Shown here: in pieces, positions 34,286-44,184 of the stretch
How positions within the stretch are numbered: the first letter of the stretch is position 1
Layout of the letters: every line of letters starts with the position of its first letter
Source: Vibrio breoganii
GTDB lineage: Bacteria > Pseudomonadota > Gammaproteobacteria > Enterobacterales > Vibrionaceae
Assembly (NCBI RefSeq): GCF_001677275.1
Contig: NZ_CP016177.1
Coordinates: 1,922,001-1,986,000, forward strand
DNA length: 64,000 bases
Direction: 5' to 3'
Notes under the pieces: model-generated
Databases searched by the model: none
Told to the model about the DNA's origin: nothing
What the model saw: only the letters and a program-made list of their open reading frames with translations
Made by a program: the position numbers and the translations under genes

Positions 34286-37200
34286 ATGAAAACAAAAATA
34301 AATTTACTCTCCAGTGTAATTTCGGCCACATTAATCTTAGGTTGTACTTCTTTGGGCGCCAAAGAAAGCGCTTTCACAATTCCCCACTTTGATGAATGGC
34401 CCCAAGTAGACAGTGTTGTTAAAACCAACCCCGGCATAGAAAATCGAGTTCAAAAAATTCTAGCGAAAATGACGCTGGAAGAAAAAGTGGGCCAGATGGT
34501 TCAGCCCGACCTTCGCGAAGTCACTCCAGAAGAAGCCAAAGAATATAAACTGGGTTCCTTGTTAAACGGTGGCGGGGGTTGGCCAAATGAGGACAAATAC
34601 GCCACAGCAGAAGATTGGGCAAAAGAGTCAGATAAATACTGGTTTGCTCTAAAAGAAGCGTATGCCGATAGAGGCTTCGATATCCCGTTCATTTGGGCAA
34701 CCGATGCAGTACACGGTCACAACAACGTATTCAAGGCGACGGTATTCCCGCACAACATTGGTCTAGGTGCCGCCAGAAACCCTGACCTTATTGAAGAGAT
34801 CGGTCGTGCCACCGCAAAAGAAATCGTGGCTACCGGTCTAGATTGGACCTTTGCACCAACGGTTGCGTCTCCTCGAGATTATCGCTGGGGCCGAGTCTAT
34901 GAAGGCTACTCAGAAGATCCTGAGGTGATTTACGCTTATGCAGGCCGTATGGTTACCGGTCTTCAAGGTGGTAAAAACGGTATCAAGACCGACAGTCACG
35001 TCATCTCTAACGTGAAACACTGGGTTGGCGACGGCGGTACCCTTGATGGTGTTGACCGCGGCGAAAACCACTACAGCGAGGAGTATTTAAGAAACATCCA
35101 TGCTACCGGTTACTTCTCAGGGCTAAATGCTGGCGCTCAGGTAGTCATGAGCTCATTTAACTCTTGGCACAACCCTGCTAACTACGACCAAACGGGTACG
35201 GGTGAGTACAACTATAAGATCCACGGCAGTAAGTATCTTCTCAATGATGTACTAAAGGACGAAATGGGCTTTGACGGCATCATTGTTACCGACTGGAATG
35301 GTCAAGGTGAGATCAACGGTTGTACCGCTGCAAACTGTCCAGAGGCAGTGAATGCGGGTAACGATGTATTCATGGTGACCTCTCGCAACGATTGGAAGTC
35401 TTTCTACCACAATGTCATTCAGCAAGTGGAAGATGGCATTATCCCAATGGAACGTATTGATGACGCGGTTACCCGTATTCTGCGTGTGAAAATGCGCGCG
35501 CAGCTTTGGGAAAAACCACAACCATCGCTTCGTACCTATGCGGGTAAATCTGACATCTTAGGTGCGGATGAGCATCGCGCATTGGCGAGAGAAGCCGTGA
35601 GCCAATCACTCGTTCTTCTAAAGAATAACGACAATATTCTGCCACTTTCACCTAATCAAAAATACTTGGTTCTAGGTAGTGCGGCAAATGACATTCAAAA
35701 ACAAACCGGTGGCTGGACACTGACTTGGCAAGGCACAGAAAATGAAATCGAGCGCGATTTCCCTGGTGCTCAAACCATGCTGATGGCCATGCGTGAGCTA
35801 GTAGGTGAAGAAAATGTCATTACTGATATTAATCAAGCCGATGAAGACACCACGGCAATTGTTGTGTTTGGTGAAGACCCATACGCTGAGATGTTTGGTG
35901 ACATTAAGAAGAACCAAACCCTTGAATACGCCACATTAAAATCCAAGTATGGCGAAGACTTAGATCTCATTCGAGAACTGAAACAACAAGGCAATCCTGT
36001 GGTTTCTGTGTTCTATTCTGGCCGTCCATTGTACGTCAATGAAGAAATCAATAAATCAGATGCATTCGTTGCAGCATGGCTTCCGGGTACAGAAGCAGGA
36101 GGCATCACCGATGTACTCTTTGCTCAAGACAACCATGGTTTCACCGGTTCATTGTCTTACTCTTGGCCTAACCTAAAATGCTCGACAACCATCAACCGTC
36201 ACGCACCAAACATTAAAGACTACGTGACTCCAGAAACAGAGCAAGACATTGAAGGCGAGCACAAGCCACTATTCCCTTACGGCTATGGCTTGACCTACTC
36301 TAGCAATACCGAAGATCAAGACTTGGATAACTTGCCTCTAGATCCTCGAGAGTTTGGCTGTGGGCAGGACAAACCTGACGATGGCATCGCTACCGAGCCT
36401 CTAGAAATCTTTGGACGTTCAAGCTCTGGTGAGTTTGTTGCAAGAATGTCTGGCGATAATACCGGTTGGGCTGGCGTTGATGTTTCAAATGGTTCAGAAA
36501 CCACCATTGGTAACCTAACGACTCACCCTATCAACTACATGCACCAGCAAGATGCTATTAATGTGACTTTCTCAGGAGAAGGCGCGCGTCAACTGTACAT
36601 GCAAACCTATGACGAGCAAGGTGAGGATAGAAACTCATATCTCAATGCGGATGCAACGCTGCAGTTTGATATCGATGTGAAGAAAGAAATACCTGATAAC
36701 TTCATTCTATCAATGCACTGTGAGTGGCCTTGTTTTGGCGAAGTGGAAGTCGGAAAAGTTCTACCAAAACCACTGGCAGACCCATCACAGAGCAACTGGC
36801 AAACCATCAAGATACCTTTGCAGTGTCTTGCTGATGAAGGCATGAGCTTCCCAATGATGAATACCGCATTCCTGCTGTACTCAAACGAGTCTCAAGAATT
36901 CGAATTTAACCTTGGTGAAATTCGCTTTGTACCTCGTTCAATCGATCCTGCTGAAGATGCGCTAACTTGTGAAGAAATAGCAGGTGAAGTATTGCCTCCA
37001 CTTGATCAAGACGTTGTCGATGTAAGCGCGCTTTGGCCAAACCTAACCGACTACAAGGTGAATACGGATGACTGGCAAGGTATCGAAGGTCATATGACTT
37101 ATCAAAGACTGTCGAATGGCGATTTAAGCGTTGCCTACGATGCAACAAGTCCAGAAAGCTACAAAGGTATTGTCTTCGTTCAAGGTGAGCCTCAGAACCT

Positions 37201-37519
37201 AGAAAACTACCTTGATGGCACGCTAGAGTTTGAGCTTTATGTAGAAACCTATGGTACTCCAGCCAACGAGGGTGAAAATGCCACTCAAGGCTTAGTGATC
37301 AAGATGGAATCTCCAGAAGGCCCTGGTGATGACCTACTATTGCCTCGCGCTGATTACCCTTTGGGCGAGTGGCACAAGGTCTCAGTACCAATGTCACAAC
37401 TTAACACTGGTAGCTTAAACATTAACAATGTGAATACCCCACTCGCTTCGCTACCGTCATGGAATGCTAGCCAAGCTGGATTTACATTCACAGTGAGAAA
37501 CATTGAGCTAATTAAGTAG
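34286..37519 (+). CDS. GH3 family exo-beta-glucosidase lipoprotein with two C-terminal carbohydrate-binding-like domains
   Basis: 1077 residues from the ATG at 34286 (the frame opens at 34226). Lipoprotein signal with Cys20 (TLILGC). GH3 N-terminal barrel about 55-400 with WATDAVHGHNNV and nucleophile Asp336 in GIIVTDWNGQGEI; GH3 C-domain about 430-660 (LVLLKNNDNILPLSPNQKYLVLG, WLPGTEAGGITDVLF). Two beta-rich modules follow (about 700-900 and 910-1077), similar in layout to the ExoP-type C-terminal domain. It likely removes glucose from beta-1,3/1,4-glucans or cellodextrins at the cell surface. Longer than ExoP-type enzymes (about 840 residues) because of the extra module. Confidence 0.92.
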   Translation: MKTKINLLSSVISATLILGCTSLGAKESAFTIPHFDEWPQVDSVVKTNPGIENRVQKILAKMTLEEKVGQMVQPDLREVTPEEAKEYKLGSLLNGGGGWPNEDKYATAEDWAKESDKYWFALKEAYADRGFDIPFIWATDAVHGHNNVFKATVFPHNIGLGAARNPDLIEEIGRATAKEIVATGLDWTFAPTVASPRDYRWGRVYEGYSEDPEVIYAYAGRMVTGLQGGKNGIKTDSHVISNVKHWVGDGGTLDGVDRGENHYSEEYLRNIHATGYFSGLNAGAQVVMSSFNSWHNPANYDQTGTGEYNYKIHGSKYLLNDVLKDEMGFDGIIVTDWNGQGEINGCTAANCPEAVNAGNDVFMVTSRNDWKSFYHNVIQQVEDGIIPMERIDDAVTRILRVKMRAQLWEKPQPSLRTYAGKSDILGADEHRALAREAVSQSLVLLKNNDNILPLSPNQKYLVLGSAANDIQKQTGGWTLTWQGTENEIERDFPGAQTMLMAMRELVGEENVITDINQADEDTTAIVVFGEDPYAEMFGDIKKNQTLEYATLKSKYGEDLDLIRELKQQGNPVVSVFYSGRPLYVNEEINKSDAFVAAWLPGTEAGGITDVLFAQDNHGFTGSLSYSWPNLKCSTTINRHAPNIKDYVTPETEQDIEGEHKPLFPYGYGLTYSSNTEDQDLDNLPLDPREFGCGQDKPDDGIATEPLEIFGRSSSGEFVARMSGDNTGWAGVDVSNGSETTIGNLTTHPINYMHQQDAINVTFSGEGARQLYMQTYDEQGEDRNSYLNADATLQFDIDVKKEIPDNFILSMHCEWPCFGEVEVGKVLPKPLADPSQSNWQTIKIPLQCLADEGMSFPMMNTAFLLYSNESQEFEFNLGEIRFVPRSIDPAEDALTCEEIAGEVLPPLDQDVVDVSALWPNLTDYKVNTDDWQGIEGHMTYQRLSNGDLSVAYDATSPESYKGIVFVQGEPQNLENYLDGTLEFELYVETYGTPANEGENATQGLVIKMESPEGPGDDLLLPRADYPLGEWHKVSVPMSQLNTGSLNINNVNTPLASLPSWNASQAGFTFTVRNIELIK

Positions 37520-37546
37520 CTATTGGTTAGTACTTACTACTAAATC

Positions 37547-37584
37547 AAAAGGTCAGGTCTATTATAGACTTGACCTTTTTCTTT
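37547..37584 (+). terminator. Intrinsic terminator of the GH3 gene
   Basis: AAAAGGTCAGGTCT / AGACTTGACCTTTT around ATTAT, followed by TCTTTTTT, 27 bp after the stop codon. Confidence 0.88.
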
Positions 37585-37783
37585 TTTGTCTGGTTAAAAA
37601 ACACTCTTTCACAATAACTCCATAAATCAATCACCTAGAATCGGCCCCATTTTTGCTTTGTCAGAACAACGTAAGAATCACCCTGCATATATTGATGTGC
37701 TCAATAATCGAGCCGTATAGTGGCTCGTGTGAACACGTTTTAATCAAAGTACAGGTGCTGTACAAGGTAGTTTAGGTACAACA

Positions 37784-38413
37784 ATGCGATATATACCGAT
37801 CATCCTTTTGTCGACTCTTTTAATCGGTTGTGGCTCAGGTTCGAGTTCTACGAGTAACTCCGAGCCCAATTCAGAAACAGACCCAACAAACGATCCCATA
37901 GCGACGGTTCCCGATAGTGACGGAAGCACACCAGGAAACGAGGACGGCTCAGAGCCAGAATCAACGTCACCCGACGAGCAAACCCCAGAACAAGATGACT
38001 TCGCAAGCTTGATGCTAACTGCAGTCAATCACGCCCGCTCAATAGAGCAAAACTGTGGCGGAACCATCATGCCAGCAGTACCTGCCCTAAAATGGAATTA
38101 TGACTTAGAAGCAGCCGCATTCAGGCACTCAAGTGATATGGCTAATGGCGATTTCATGGATCACACAGGCTCGGATGGCAGCACACCCGCAGAACGCGTC
38201 GCAGATACCGGCTATTCAGCCAATGCATGGGCAGAAAATGTCGCCGCTGGGCAAAATTCAATAGACGACGTCATGGCATCATGGATGAGCAGCGCTGGCC
38301 ACTGCCAAAATATAATGAGCAGTAATGTCACAGAGATGGGCGCAAGCGCAGTAGAAAATGCAGATACCCAATACGGCATCTACTGGACACAGGTGTTTGC
38401 TAATGCTTGGTAA
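37784..38413 (+). CDS. CAP-domain (SCP/PR1-like) lipoprotein
   Basis: 209 residues. Lipobox LLIGC at Cys16, then a low-complexity Ser/Glu/Pro/Asp linker (17-70). A CAP domain follows (about 73-208): LTAVNHARSI, ALKWNYDLEAAAFRHSSDMA, FMDHTGSDGSTPAERV, AENVAAGQNSIDDVMASWMSSAGHCQNIMS and YWTQVFA. CAP His/Glu positions are present. Bacterial CAP lipoproteins are surface or periplasmic; enzymatic role unclear. Monocistronic. Confidence 0.9.
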   Translation: MRYIPIILLSTLLIGCGSGSSSTSNSEPNSETDPTNDPIATVPDSDGSTPGNEDGSEPESTSPDEQTPEQDDFASLMLTAVNHARSIEQNCGGTIMPAVPALKWNYDLEAAAFRHSSDMANGDFMDHTGSDGSTPAERVADTGYSANAWAENVAAGQNSIDDVMASWMSSAGHCQNIMSSNVTEMGASAVENADTQYGIYWTQVFANAW

Positions 38414-38509
38414 AGTTGTGAGGTGATGCGTTCCAACCAGATTTTCATAAATTGCAATTAAGCATCATCAGAAAGTAGTTATTCCTGTTGGTTAAGCAGA
38501 TACAAAAAA

Positions 38510-38545
38510 GCAGTGAAGAAGAACTCCACTGCCTTTTCTTTTTTA
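38510..38545. terminator. Hairpin between convergent CAP and DUF1254 genes
   Basis: GCAGTG / CACTGC around an 11-base loop with A-run on the left and CTTTTCTTTTTT on the right; works in both directions. Confidence 0.6.
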
Positions 38546-38559
38546 CGACGCTTTTTTGA

Positions 38560-39564
38560 TTACTGAGTAACAACAGTCGCTGTAGGTAAATTCATGAACG
38601 CTTCGATTTCAGGCTCGTACGCTCTCAAGACAATATTCCAAGGCTTCGCTGCGTAAAGATAGTTTTCAGCACCTTCTTTACACTCTTTCGGGCCAACCGT
38701 CACTTCAATCTGACCCGTTTCATCACCTTTGATTGTGTTGCTTTCATCGGCCATTAAGAACATATCTTTGCCGTAAATAGTCAGGCTGTAAAAACCGTTA
38801 GCGTTAGTATCCACAACAGGACCTTCAAACGTCACTGTGCTGCACTCTAGATCTTTAGGGCCAGGGATCAATTTATATGATGCACGTTCTTCGGCACTCA
38901 ACCCCCAACCTGCAGCACTAATTAGCGTGTATTTTTCCCAATCAGCGATTTTGTCGGTTGTTTCAACCATGCCACCTGAGCTATCCATCGGACTTTTTGC
39001 AAACTCTTGCTTTAATGCAGTACGCGTAGCAAGCAATTTATCTAAGTCGTACGAAGGTAGAGGGTTTGCATTAGTAGCGGTGACTGAGAGTTCATTTGAA
39101 ATAACGTCAATTTGCTCTTCAGCATCAGCGTTATCTTCGACACCAATACGCACTAATATACCAACATGGTTATCAAACTTTTCAGAAGAGAAAGTGTACT
39201 CACCACCTTTAGTAAGATGAACCGGTGTGGTGTGCGTATCAAGGTTGATAATTTGCGCAGTGACTAGACGGCTGTTATCAACTGGCAAGTTAAGCGTAAA
39301 CCCTCCTGTCGTATCGACGATAGCCGCTGTGTATAACACATTCACGTTTGGAGTCGTTAGGATTTGGTTGTTCACACTTGCAATGCTAGGCGTATTGAAT
39401 GTGTTAAGACCATTTACTTTTACTAGGTTGGCTGCAAAATCCATCCCTTCAGACCAAATGAATTCTTCTGATGTCAAGCCTGTTGCTTCAGGGCGCGTGC
39501 CCCAATCAGACGTATCCACAACCGTCTCGGGAGCGACAGACAAAGCAATCATTGATTTTTTCAT
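38560..39564 (-). CDS. DUF1254/DUF1214 domain-containing protein
   Basis: 334 residues. N-terminal DUF1254 block LTTPNVNVLYTAAIVDTTGGFTLNLPV (about 69-95) and C-terminal DUF1214 block GFYSLTIYGKDMFLMADESNTIKGD (about 258-282). The fold is found in many secreted or periplasmic bacterial proteins of unknown function, yet this one starts MKKSMIALSVAPETVV without a complete signal peptide; either the start is elsewhere or the protein is cytosolic. A LysR regulator is divergent from it and is probably its controller. Confidence 0.82.
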   Translation of the reverse strand: MKKSMIALSVAPETVVDTSDWGTRPEATGLTSEEFIWSEGMDFAANLVKVNGLNTFNTPSIASVNNQILTTPNVNVLYTAAIVDTTGGFTLNLPVDNSRLVTAQIINLDTHTTPVHLTKGGEYTFSSEKFDNHVGILVRIGVEDNADAEEQIDVISNELSVTATNANPLPSYDLDKLLATRTALKQEFAKSPMDSSGGMVETTDKIADWEKYTLISAAGWGLSAEERASYKLIPGPKDLECSTVTFEGPVVDTNANGFYSLTIYGKDMFLMADESNTIKGDETGQIEVTVGPKECKEGAENYLYAAKPWNIVLRAYEPEIEAFMNLPTATVVTQ

Positions 39565-39705
39565 TATTAAGACCCTATTTTCAGTAAAAGATGCAACGTC
39601 CTGTCGCTGGAAGTGCCGTCATAATATAAAGTCACTTGTTAATTGGATATTCATTAGATTTGCATTTAGTCTTAAGCTGTACTTAATACCTAAGCAGAGC
39701 ATAAG

Positions 39706-40629
39706 ATGACAAAAGATAAACTGAAGAACCTAGATTTAAACTTACTCAAGTTATTCTCTGTCGTTTATCAACAAAGAAACTTAAAGCGTTCATCCGAACT
39801 GCTATTTATATCCCCACCAGCCGTCAGTCAAAACATCAGTAAATTAAGAAATCATTTTGACGACGAACTGTTCATCAAGACCACAAAAGGCTTTGATGTG
39901 ACTCCTTTTGCAGACAGTTTATTCAAGGCACTGACACCCATCATGGAGCAATTATCAGTTGCATTGAATGAACATCATCAATTCGATCCCGGCAATCTAG
40001 AAGGCACTATTACCATTGAAATGGGACAACAAATCCTACCCTGGCTACCCTCCCTACTGTTTTCACAGATCGCGAACGTGTCTCCCAATGTCGCCTTTGC
40101 CGCTCACAACATCACTCAAGACACGCCTAGAATGATTCTAAGCGAGCAAGTCGATATGGCGATTCAGTTTCAATTTGCCCACATGAGCAAAGATATCTAC
40201 GAGATGCCCTTGGTCGATGTCGAAGTGTTTGCAATGGTAAGGGAAGACCATCCTCTGAAAGAAAAGGCCGTTGAGGTTGAAGCGCTACTCAATTACAACT
40301 TTGCTTTAATTGAAATGCCGTTATTTAACCAGTTCCACTCTTCACTCATTGAAGCCTCAATGGAAAAACGTGGTACGCCTATAAAAGTCATGTATCGGAG
40401 CACTTCAGCCAGTAGCGTGAAACAGGCAGCACTGAACTCCGACCTGATTTTCCCTGCGCTTGGCAACTACGCTAAGCATTGTGGTGAGGGATTACGCGCT
40501 ATCCAAGTCACCAACATACCCGAAGTAAACAAATTAACCTTATGCGCCTACATCCACAGAAAAAACCGCAAAAGCAAAAAGCATCTTTGGTTGTATGAAA
40601 TGGTCAAATCAAAATTACAGGGCGATTAG
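39706..40629 (+). CDS. LysR family transcriptional regulator
   Basis: 307 residues: winged HTH about residues 8-66 (NLLKLFSVVYQQRNLKRSSELLFISPPAVSQNISKLR) and a LysR substrate-binding domain from about 95. The LFSVVY...NL pattern places it near the NodD/LeuO-like or SgrR-unrelated LysR group. Divergent from the DUF1254 gene with 141 bp between, the usual target position. Effector unknown. Confidence 0.92.
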   Translation: MTKDKLKNLDLNLLKLFSVVYQQRNLKRSSELLFISPPAVSQNISKLRNHFDDELFIKTTKGFDVTPFADSLFKALTPIMEQLSVALNEHHQFDPGNLEGTITIEMGQQILPWLPSLLFSQIANVSPNVAFAAHNITQDTPRMILSEQVDMAIQFQFAHMSKDIYEMPLVDVEVFAMVREDHPLKEKAVEVEALLNYNFALIEMPLFNQFHSSLIEASMEKRGTPIKVMYRSTSASSVKQAALNSDLIFPALGNYAKHCGEGLRAIQVTNIPEVNKLTLCAYIHRKNRKSKKHLWLYEMVKSKLQGD

Positions 40630-40786
40630 GCGACGACTTTAGTATTGATATAGCCACCATGGCAGCCAATAATTCAATATATAGACTTGCAGTTGGTGCG
40701 TATCAGAACGACAGAAGTTTTAGGGAGGTTCAAATCCTTTCATCTCTAACCAAGAGCTAACTAGACTATGAACAGCAAAAACGAAA

Positions 40787-40820
40787 AAGGCCTGACAACT
40801 TAAAAAGTCGTCAGGCCTTA
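40787..40820 (-). terminator. Intrinsic terminator of tRNA-Arg
   Basis: AAGGCCTGACAACTT / AAGTCGTCAGGCCTT arms. On the minus strand it ends in TTTTTCG, 9 bp beyond the tRNA 3' end. The rest of the gap 40630-40786 holds nothing I can support. Confidence 0.88.
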
Positions 40821-40828
40821 TAGAATGT

Positions 40829-40905
40829 GGCGCGCCCTGTAGGATTCGAACCTACGACCACATCCTTAGAAGGGACGTGCTCTATCCAGCTGAGCTAAGG
40901 GCGCG
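40829..40905 (-). tRNA. tRNA-Arg (anticodon UCU)
   Basis: 77-nt cloverleaf read on the minus strand: acceptor GCGCCCT/AGGGCGC, D-arm with AGCTGGATAGAG, anticodon arm with TTCTAAG (anticodon TCT), T-arm GTAGG-TTCGAAT-CCTAC, discriminator G and an encoded CCA. It reads the rare AGA codon. As in E. coli (argU) it lies next to folD; in E. coli that site hosts a prophage, but no integrase or duplicated 3' end is present here. Confidence 0.97.
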
Positions 40906-41019
40906 CTATGGGGAAGGATTATACGAGTTGAGAATCAATGGTCAACGGCTTTATTGAACATTATGATCTAAGTGCCGAAAAAAAAGTCAACGTTATACAT
41001 TGTGGATATAAAATACCCG

Positions 41020-41035
41020 ACGCAAACGTTTGCTA
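41020..41035 (+). promoter_or_regulatory. Putative PurR operator of folD
   Basis: ACGCAAACGTTTGCTA matches the 16-bp PurR box (consensus ANGCAANCGNTTNCNT) at nearly all fixed positions and lies 70 bp before the folD start, as expected for a purine-regulon gene. Confidence 0.75.
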
Positions 41036-41104
41036 TGTAGCAAAACTGTTTCGTTTCTGCGACAATGCGCCAAAATGTTGAACCGCCTTAACTTAGGGAT
41101 CGTC

Positions 41105-41959
41105 ATGACTGCTCAAAACATTGATGGAAAACTGATTTCTCAAACCGTTCGTTCTGAAGTTTCAGCGCGAGTAAAAGCTCGCACTGAGGCTGGATTACGT
41201 GCACCTGGCCTAGCTGTTGTTCTTGTGGGTCAAGACCCTGCATCTCAAGTTTATGTGGGTAGTAAGCGCCGCGCTTGTGATGAGGTTGGCTTTGTGTCGA
41301 AGTCTTTTGACTTGCCCTCTACCGCTACCGCGCAAGAGCTTTTAGAGCTGATTGACCAGCTCAATGCTGATAATGAAATCGACGGTATCTTGGTTCAGCT
41401 TCCTCTTCCAGCGGGTATCGACTCTACTGAGATCCTTGAGCGTATCACTCCAGAGAAAGACGTGGATGGCTTCCACCCTTATAACGTGGGTCGTCTCGCA
41501 CAACGCATGCCTAAGCTTCGCTCTTGTACGCCAAAGGGTATCATCACTCTGCTAGAGCGTTACAACGTACCAACACACGGTAAGCATGCGGTAATCGTCG
41601 GCGCATCCAACATCGTTGGCCGCCCTATGACCCTTGAGCTTCTGCTAGCGGGCTGCACAACTACAACCTGTCACCGCTTTACTAAAGACTTAGAGAGCCA
41701 CGTGCGTCAGGCTGACGTGCTTGTGGTTGCGGTAGGTAAGCCTAACTTTATTCCGGGTAACTGGGTGAAAGAAGGCGCGATCGTGATTGATGTAGGCATT
41801 AACCGCCTAGACAATGGCAAGCTAATTGGTGACGTTGAGTATGATGTTGCACGTGAGAGAGCAAGTCTTATCACTCCAGTACCAGGCGGTGTTGGCCCAA
41901 TGACAGTGGCAAGTTTGATTGAAAACACCATGATTGCCTGCGAGCAGTTTGGTAAATAA
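41105..41959 (+). CDS. folD: Methylenetetrahydrofolate dehydrogenase / methenyltetrahydrofolate cyclohydrolase
   Basis: 284 residues, bifunctional one-carbon enzyme. Signatures: [26 protein letters not shown] (with catalytic YxxxK Tyr and Lys), [12 protein letters not shown], and [10 protein letters not shown] near the C-terminus; NADP-binding [13 protein letters not shown]. The frame opens at 41030, but [12 protein letters not shown] at 41105 with AGGG upstream is the family start. A PurR box precedes it, and a strong terminator follows. Confidence 0.97.
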   Translation: MTAQNIDGKLISQTVRSEVSARVKARTEAGLRAPGLAVVLVGQDPASQVYVGSKRRACDEVGFVSKSFDLPSTATAQELLELIDQLNADNEIDGILVQLPLPAGIDSTEILERITPEKDVDGFHPYNVGRLAQRMPKLRSCTPKGIITLLERYNVPTHGKHAVIVGASNIVGRPMTLELLLAGCTTTTCHRFTKDLESHVRQADVLVVAVGKPNFIPGNWVKEGAIVIDVGINRLDNGKLIGDVEYDVARERASLITPVPGGVGPMTVASLIENTMIACEQFGK

Positions 41960-41983
41960 GCTTTAAGACTGCACAAACAAAAC

Positions 41984-42016
41984 AAAAAGAGCGAGGATAA
42001 TCCTCGCTCTTTTTTA
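41984..42016. terminator. Bidirectional terminator of folD and the lytic transglycosylase gene
   Basis: AAAAAGAGCGAGGA / TCCTCGCTCTTTTT with TAA loop; T-runs on both strands. The right arm abuts the stop codon of the convergent gene. Confidence 0.92.
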
Positions 42017-43021
42017 TAATGATTTCAGCTGATCCGCTAAATGACTCACCGCCAAACCAAAGTAGTAGGAGCGGTTCCATTTCATCAATACTTGATAGTT
42101 GTTGTACACCAAATACACCCTGCCAGATGGTGAATCTGGCGCTATCAGCCAAGCATCAATATCCTTTTTAAGCTTAGGTAAATCATGCCCTTGCAGGTTG
42201 CGAACACCCAACTCTTGCCACTGCGTCAATGTTTTAGCTTGCTCAGGCTGTCGCCCAAAAAGGCTATCATCTAGAGACTCAGATAAGGTCACCTGACGAC
42301 CCCAGGTATAGGTATCATTCCATCCAGATTGCTTTAGATAGTTAGCAGCAGAGGCGAACACATCGGATTCATTCTTCCAAATATTCTTGGTGCCATCGCC
42401 ATTACCATCAGCCGCGTAATTTAAGAAAGAACTTGGCATAAACTGAGGCTGACCCATAGCTCCAGCCCACGACCCTTTCATATTTTTCGCGGTGATATGA
42501 CCTTCATCTAAAATGGTTAGCGCCGCCATCAGCTCATTGCGAAAAAACGTCTCACGGCGCCCTTCATAAGCCATAGTGGTCAAAGCATCAATCACATTGT
42601 AGCCGCCAGTCAGCACGCCAAAGTTACTCTCAACGCCCCATAGAGCAACGATAAACCTTGGCTGCACGCCATAAAGCTCACCGATGCGCTCGAGCTCAGC
42701 TTGATGTTGACGATATTTCTGCTTGGCCTGTTTTACCTTCCACTTCGGTACCGCTCTAGGTATGTACTCATCCAGAGTGATTTTGTTTTCTGGCTGAGAA
42801 CGGTCAGCCGATACCGCACGAGGCTTAAACTGCACATTAGCAAAGGCACTTTCTACAGTTTTAGACGTAATCCCCTGCTCTGCTGCCTCGTTTTTTAACG
42901 CAACAACGTACTCATCAAAGCTGACATCTCGCTTAGGTATCTGCGTATTCGCTGATACTGAAACACTACTTGCTAGTAAGATAAGCCCAATGCTTTTTGC
43001 GCATTTCAACATCCTTATCAT
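42014..43021 (-). CDS. Lytic murein transglycosylase (MltB family)
   Basis: 335 residues. Signal peptide (about 1-25, ending SVSVSA; not a lipobox, so soluble periplasmic), SLT_2/MltB catalytic domain with catalytic Glu in IVALWGVESNFG and the GAMGQPQFMPSSFLNYA block, NYLKQSGWN, and a C-terminal peptidoglycan-binding-like end (PDSPSGRVYLVYNNYQVLMKWNRSYYFGLAV). It cleaves the MurNAc-GlcNAc bond to 1,6-anhydroMurNAc. Start may be the Met three residues in. Confidence 0.93.
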   Translation of the reverse strand: MIRMLKCAKSIGLILLASSVSVSANTQIPKRDVSFDEYVVALKNEAAEQGITSKTVESAFANVQFKPRAVSADRSQPENKITLDEYIPRAVPKWKVKQAKQKYRQHQAELERIGELYGVQPRFIVALWGVESNFGVLTGGYNVIDALTTMAYEGRRETFFRNELMAALTILDEGHITAKNMKGSWAGAMGQPQFMPSSFLNYAADGNGDGTKNIWKNESDVFASAANYLKQSGWNDTYTWGRQVTLSESLDDSLFGRQPEQAKTLTQWQELGVRNLQGHDLPKLKKDIDAWLIAPDSPSGRVYLVYNNYQVLMKWNRSYYFGLAVSHLADQLKSL

Positions 43022-43045
43022 GCTATCTCTATTCCTTTATGCGTG

Positions 43046-43333
43046 TTAATCAGCCGAATCGTCTTGCTCTTTTTTACGTCGCTTATAGGCATCCAATTCA
43101 TTCTCAACTGGAGGTGGCAACTGCAAGAAGAAGCCATCGCTTAATAGTGATTCTTTTACTTTTTCGACATTGACAGTGGCAAGACCGCGCTTCGCGAGAT
43201 TCACCACCATCACCATGGTCGGCTTACCGAACATCTGCATTAATTGATCTGGCACTGCAGAAAAATCATCTTTTTTAGTGATGTAGAGGTACATCCCCTG
43301 TTTTTTGTTACTTTTATAGATTGCACAAATCAT
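43046..43333 (-). CDS. YcgL domain-containing protein
   Basis: 95 residues beginning [18 protein letters not shown] and containing [21 protein letters not shown], the YcgL family. It lies between the transglycosylase gene (24 bp downstream on the same strand) and divergent minC, matching the E. coli ycgL-minC neighbourhood. Function unknown in the family. The C-terminal tail is highly charged. Confidence 0.93.
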   Translation of the reverse strand: MICAIYKSNKKQGMYLYITKKDDFSAVPDQLMQMFGKPTMVMVVNLAKRGLATVNVEKVKESLLSDGFFLQLPPPVENELDAYKRRKKEQDDSAD

Positions 43334-43510
43334 ATATCGCCTTGATCTATCGAGTTCATATCCAAGCTTAAACAGCTAAAGTGTCAATTTTAAAGACTTT
43401 GTGTGATTTTGAGCTTAAAACCAACATTTGACAACAAGTTACTTGTTCGTTGTCACTATGATAGATAACATAACAGGTAACTGTTTGATTATATGCCAAG
43501 GCTAGGTTAG

Positions 43511-44173
43511 ATGTCTCAAACTCCAGATCTAAAGGGAAGCAGTTTTCCACTTACTGTGCTTCACATGTATGAGCACGACACTGATTCAGCAATTCGTTAT
43601 TTAGATGAAAAAGTGGCTAAGGCCCCTGCCTTTTTTAAAGCTGCTCCACTGGTCGTTAACCTGTCTCAGGCAAGCTCTGAGCTCGATTTAGCTCGTCTCA
43701 AACAAGGCATTATTAATATTGGTATGGTGCCTGTAGGCGTCACCGATTGCACCAACAAACACCTCGAAAAGCTAGCAAGAGAAGCAGGGCTTGCTGTTAT
43801 GACTGGCACCAACCGTCCAGATAAAGCACCCGTAGCCATTACGCCAAGCAAAATAATTCGTACTCCAGTGCGTTCTGGACAACAGATCTATGCCAAAGAC
43901 AGCGACCTAATCATCCTAAGCCATGTGAGCGCGGGTGCCGAGGTGATCGCTGACGGAAGCATCCATATTTATGGCACTTTGCGCGGACGTGCTATCGCAG
44001 GCGCGAGCGGGCAAGCGGCCTCAATACTTTGTCATAACATGCAAGCAGAATTAGTCTCCATTGCTGGAAACTATTGGCTTAGCGAACAAATAGAATCTCA
44101 CTTCTGGGGAGAAAAAGTGATTTTGGGTTTAACGGACCAAACCCTGCACTGCGATCTCCTCAATATTAAATAA
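43511..44173 (+). CDS. minC: Septum site-determining protein MinC
   Basis: 220 residues: N-terminal FtsZ-inhibiting domain (about 8-105) and C-terminal beta-helix domain (about 120-215) with the [19 protein letters not shown] repeat that binds MinD. It blocks Z-ring formation near the poles. The minD start is about 10 bp downstream, giving the usual minCDE operon. Confidence 0.97.
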   Translation: MSQTPDLKGSSFPLTVLHMYEHDTDSAIRYLDEKVAKAPAFFKAAPLVVNLSQASSELDLARLKQGIINIGMVPVGVTDCTNKHLEKLAREAGLAVMTGTNRPDKAPVAITPSKIIRTPVRSGQQIYAKDSDLIILSHVSAGAEVIADGSIHIYGTLRGRAIAGASGQAASILCHNMQAELVSIAGNYWLSEQIESHFWGEKVILGLTDQTLHCDLLNIK

Positions 44174-44184
44174 AGGATAAAATG

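Noticed and set aside
34171..34437. Small open frames on both strands around the GH3 start
   Set aside because: They are out-of-frame shadows of the signal-peptide region of the GH3 gene.
40630..40786. 33-codon open frame starting near 40670
   Set aside because: No ribosome site and no recognisable sequence; likely chance.
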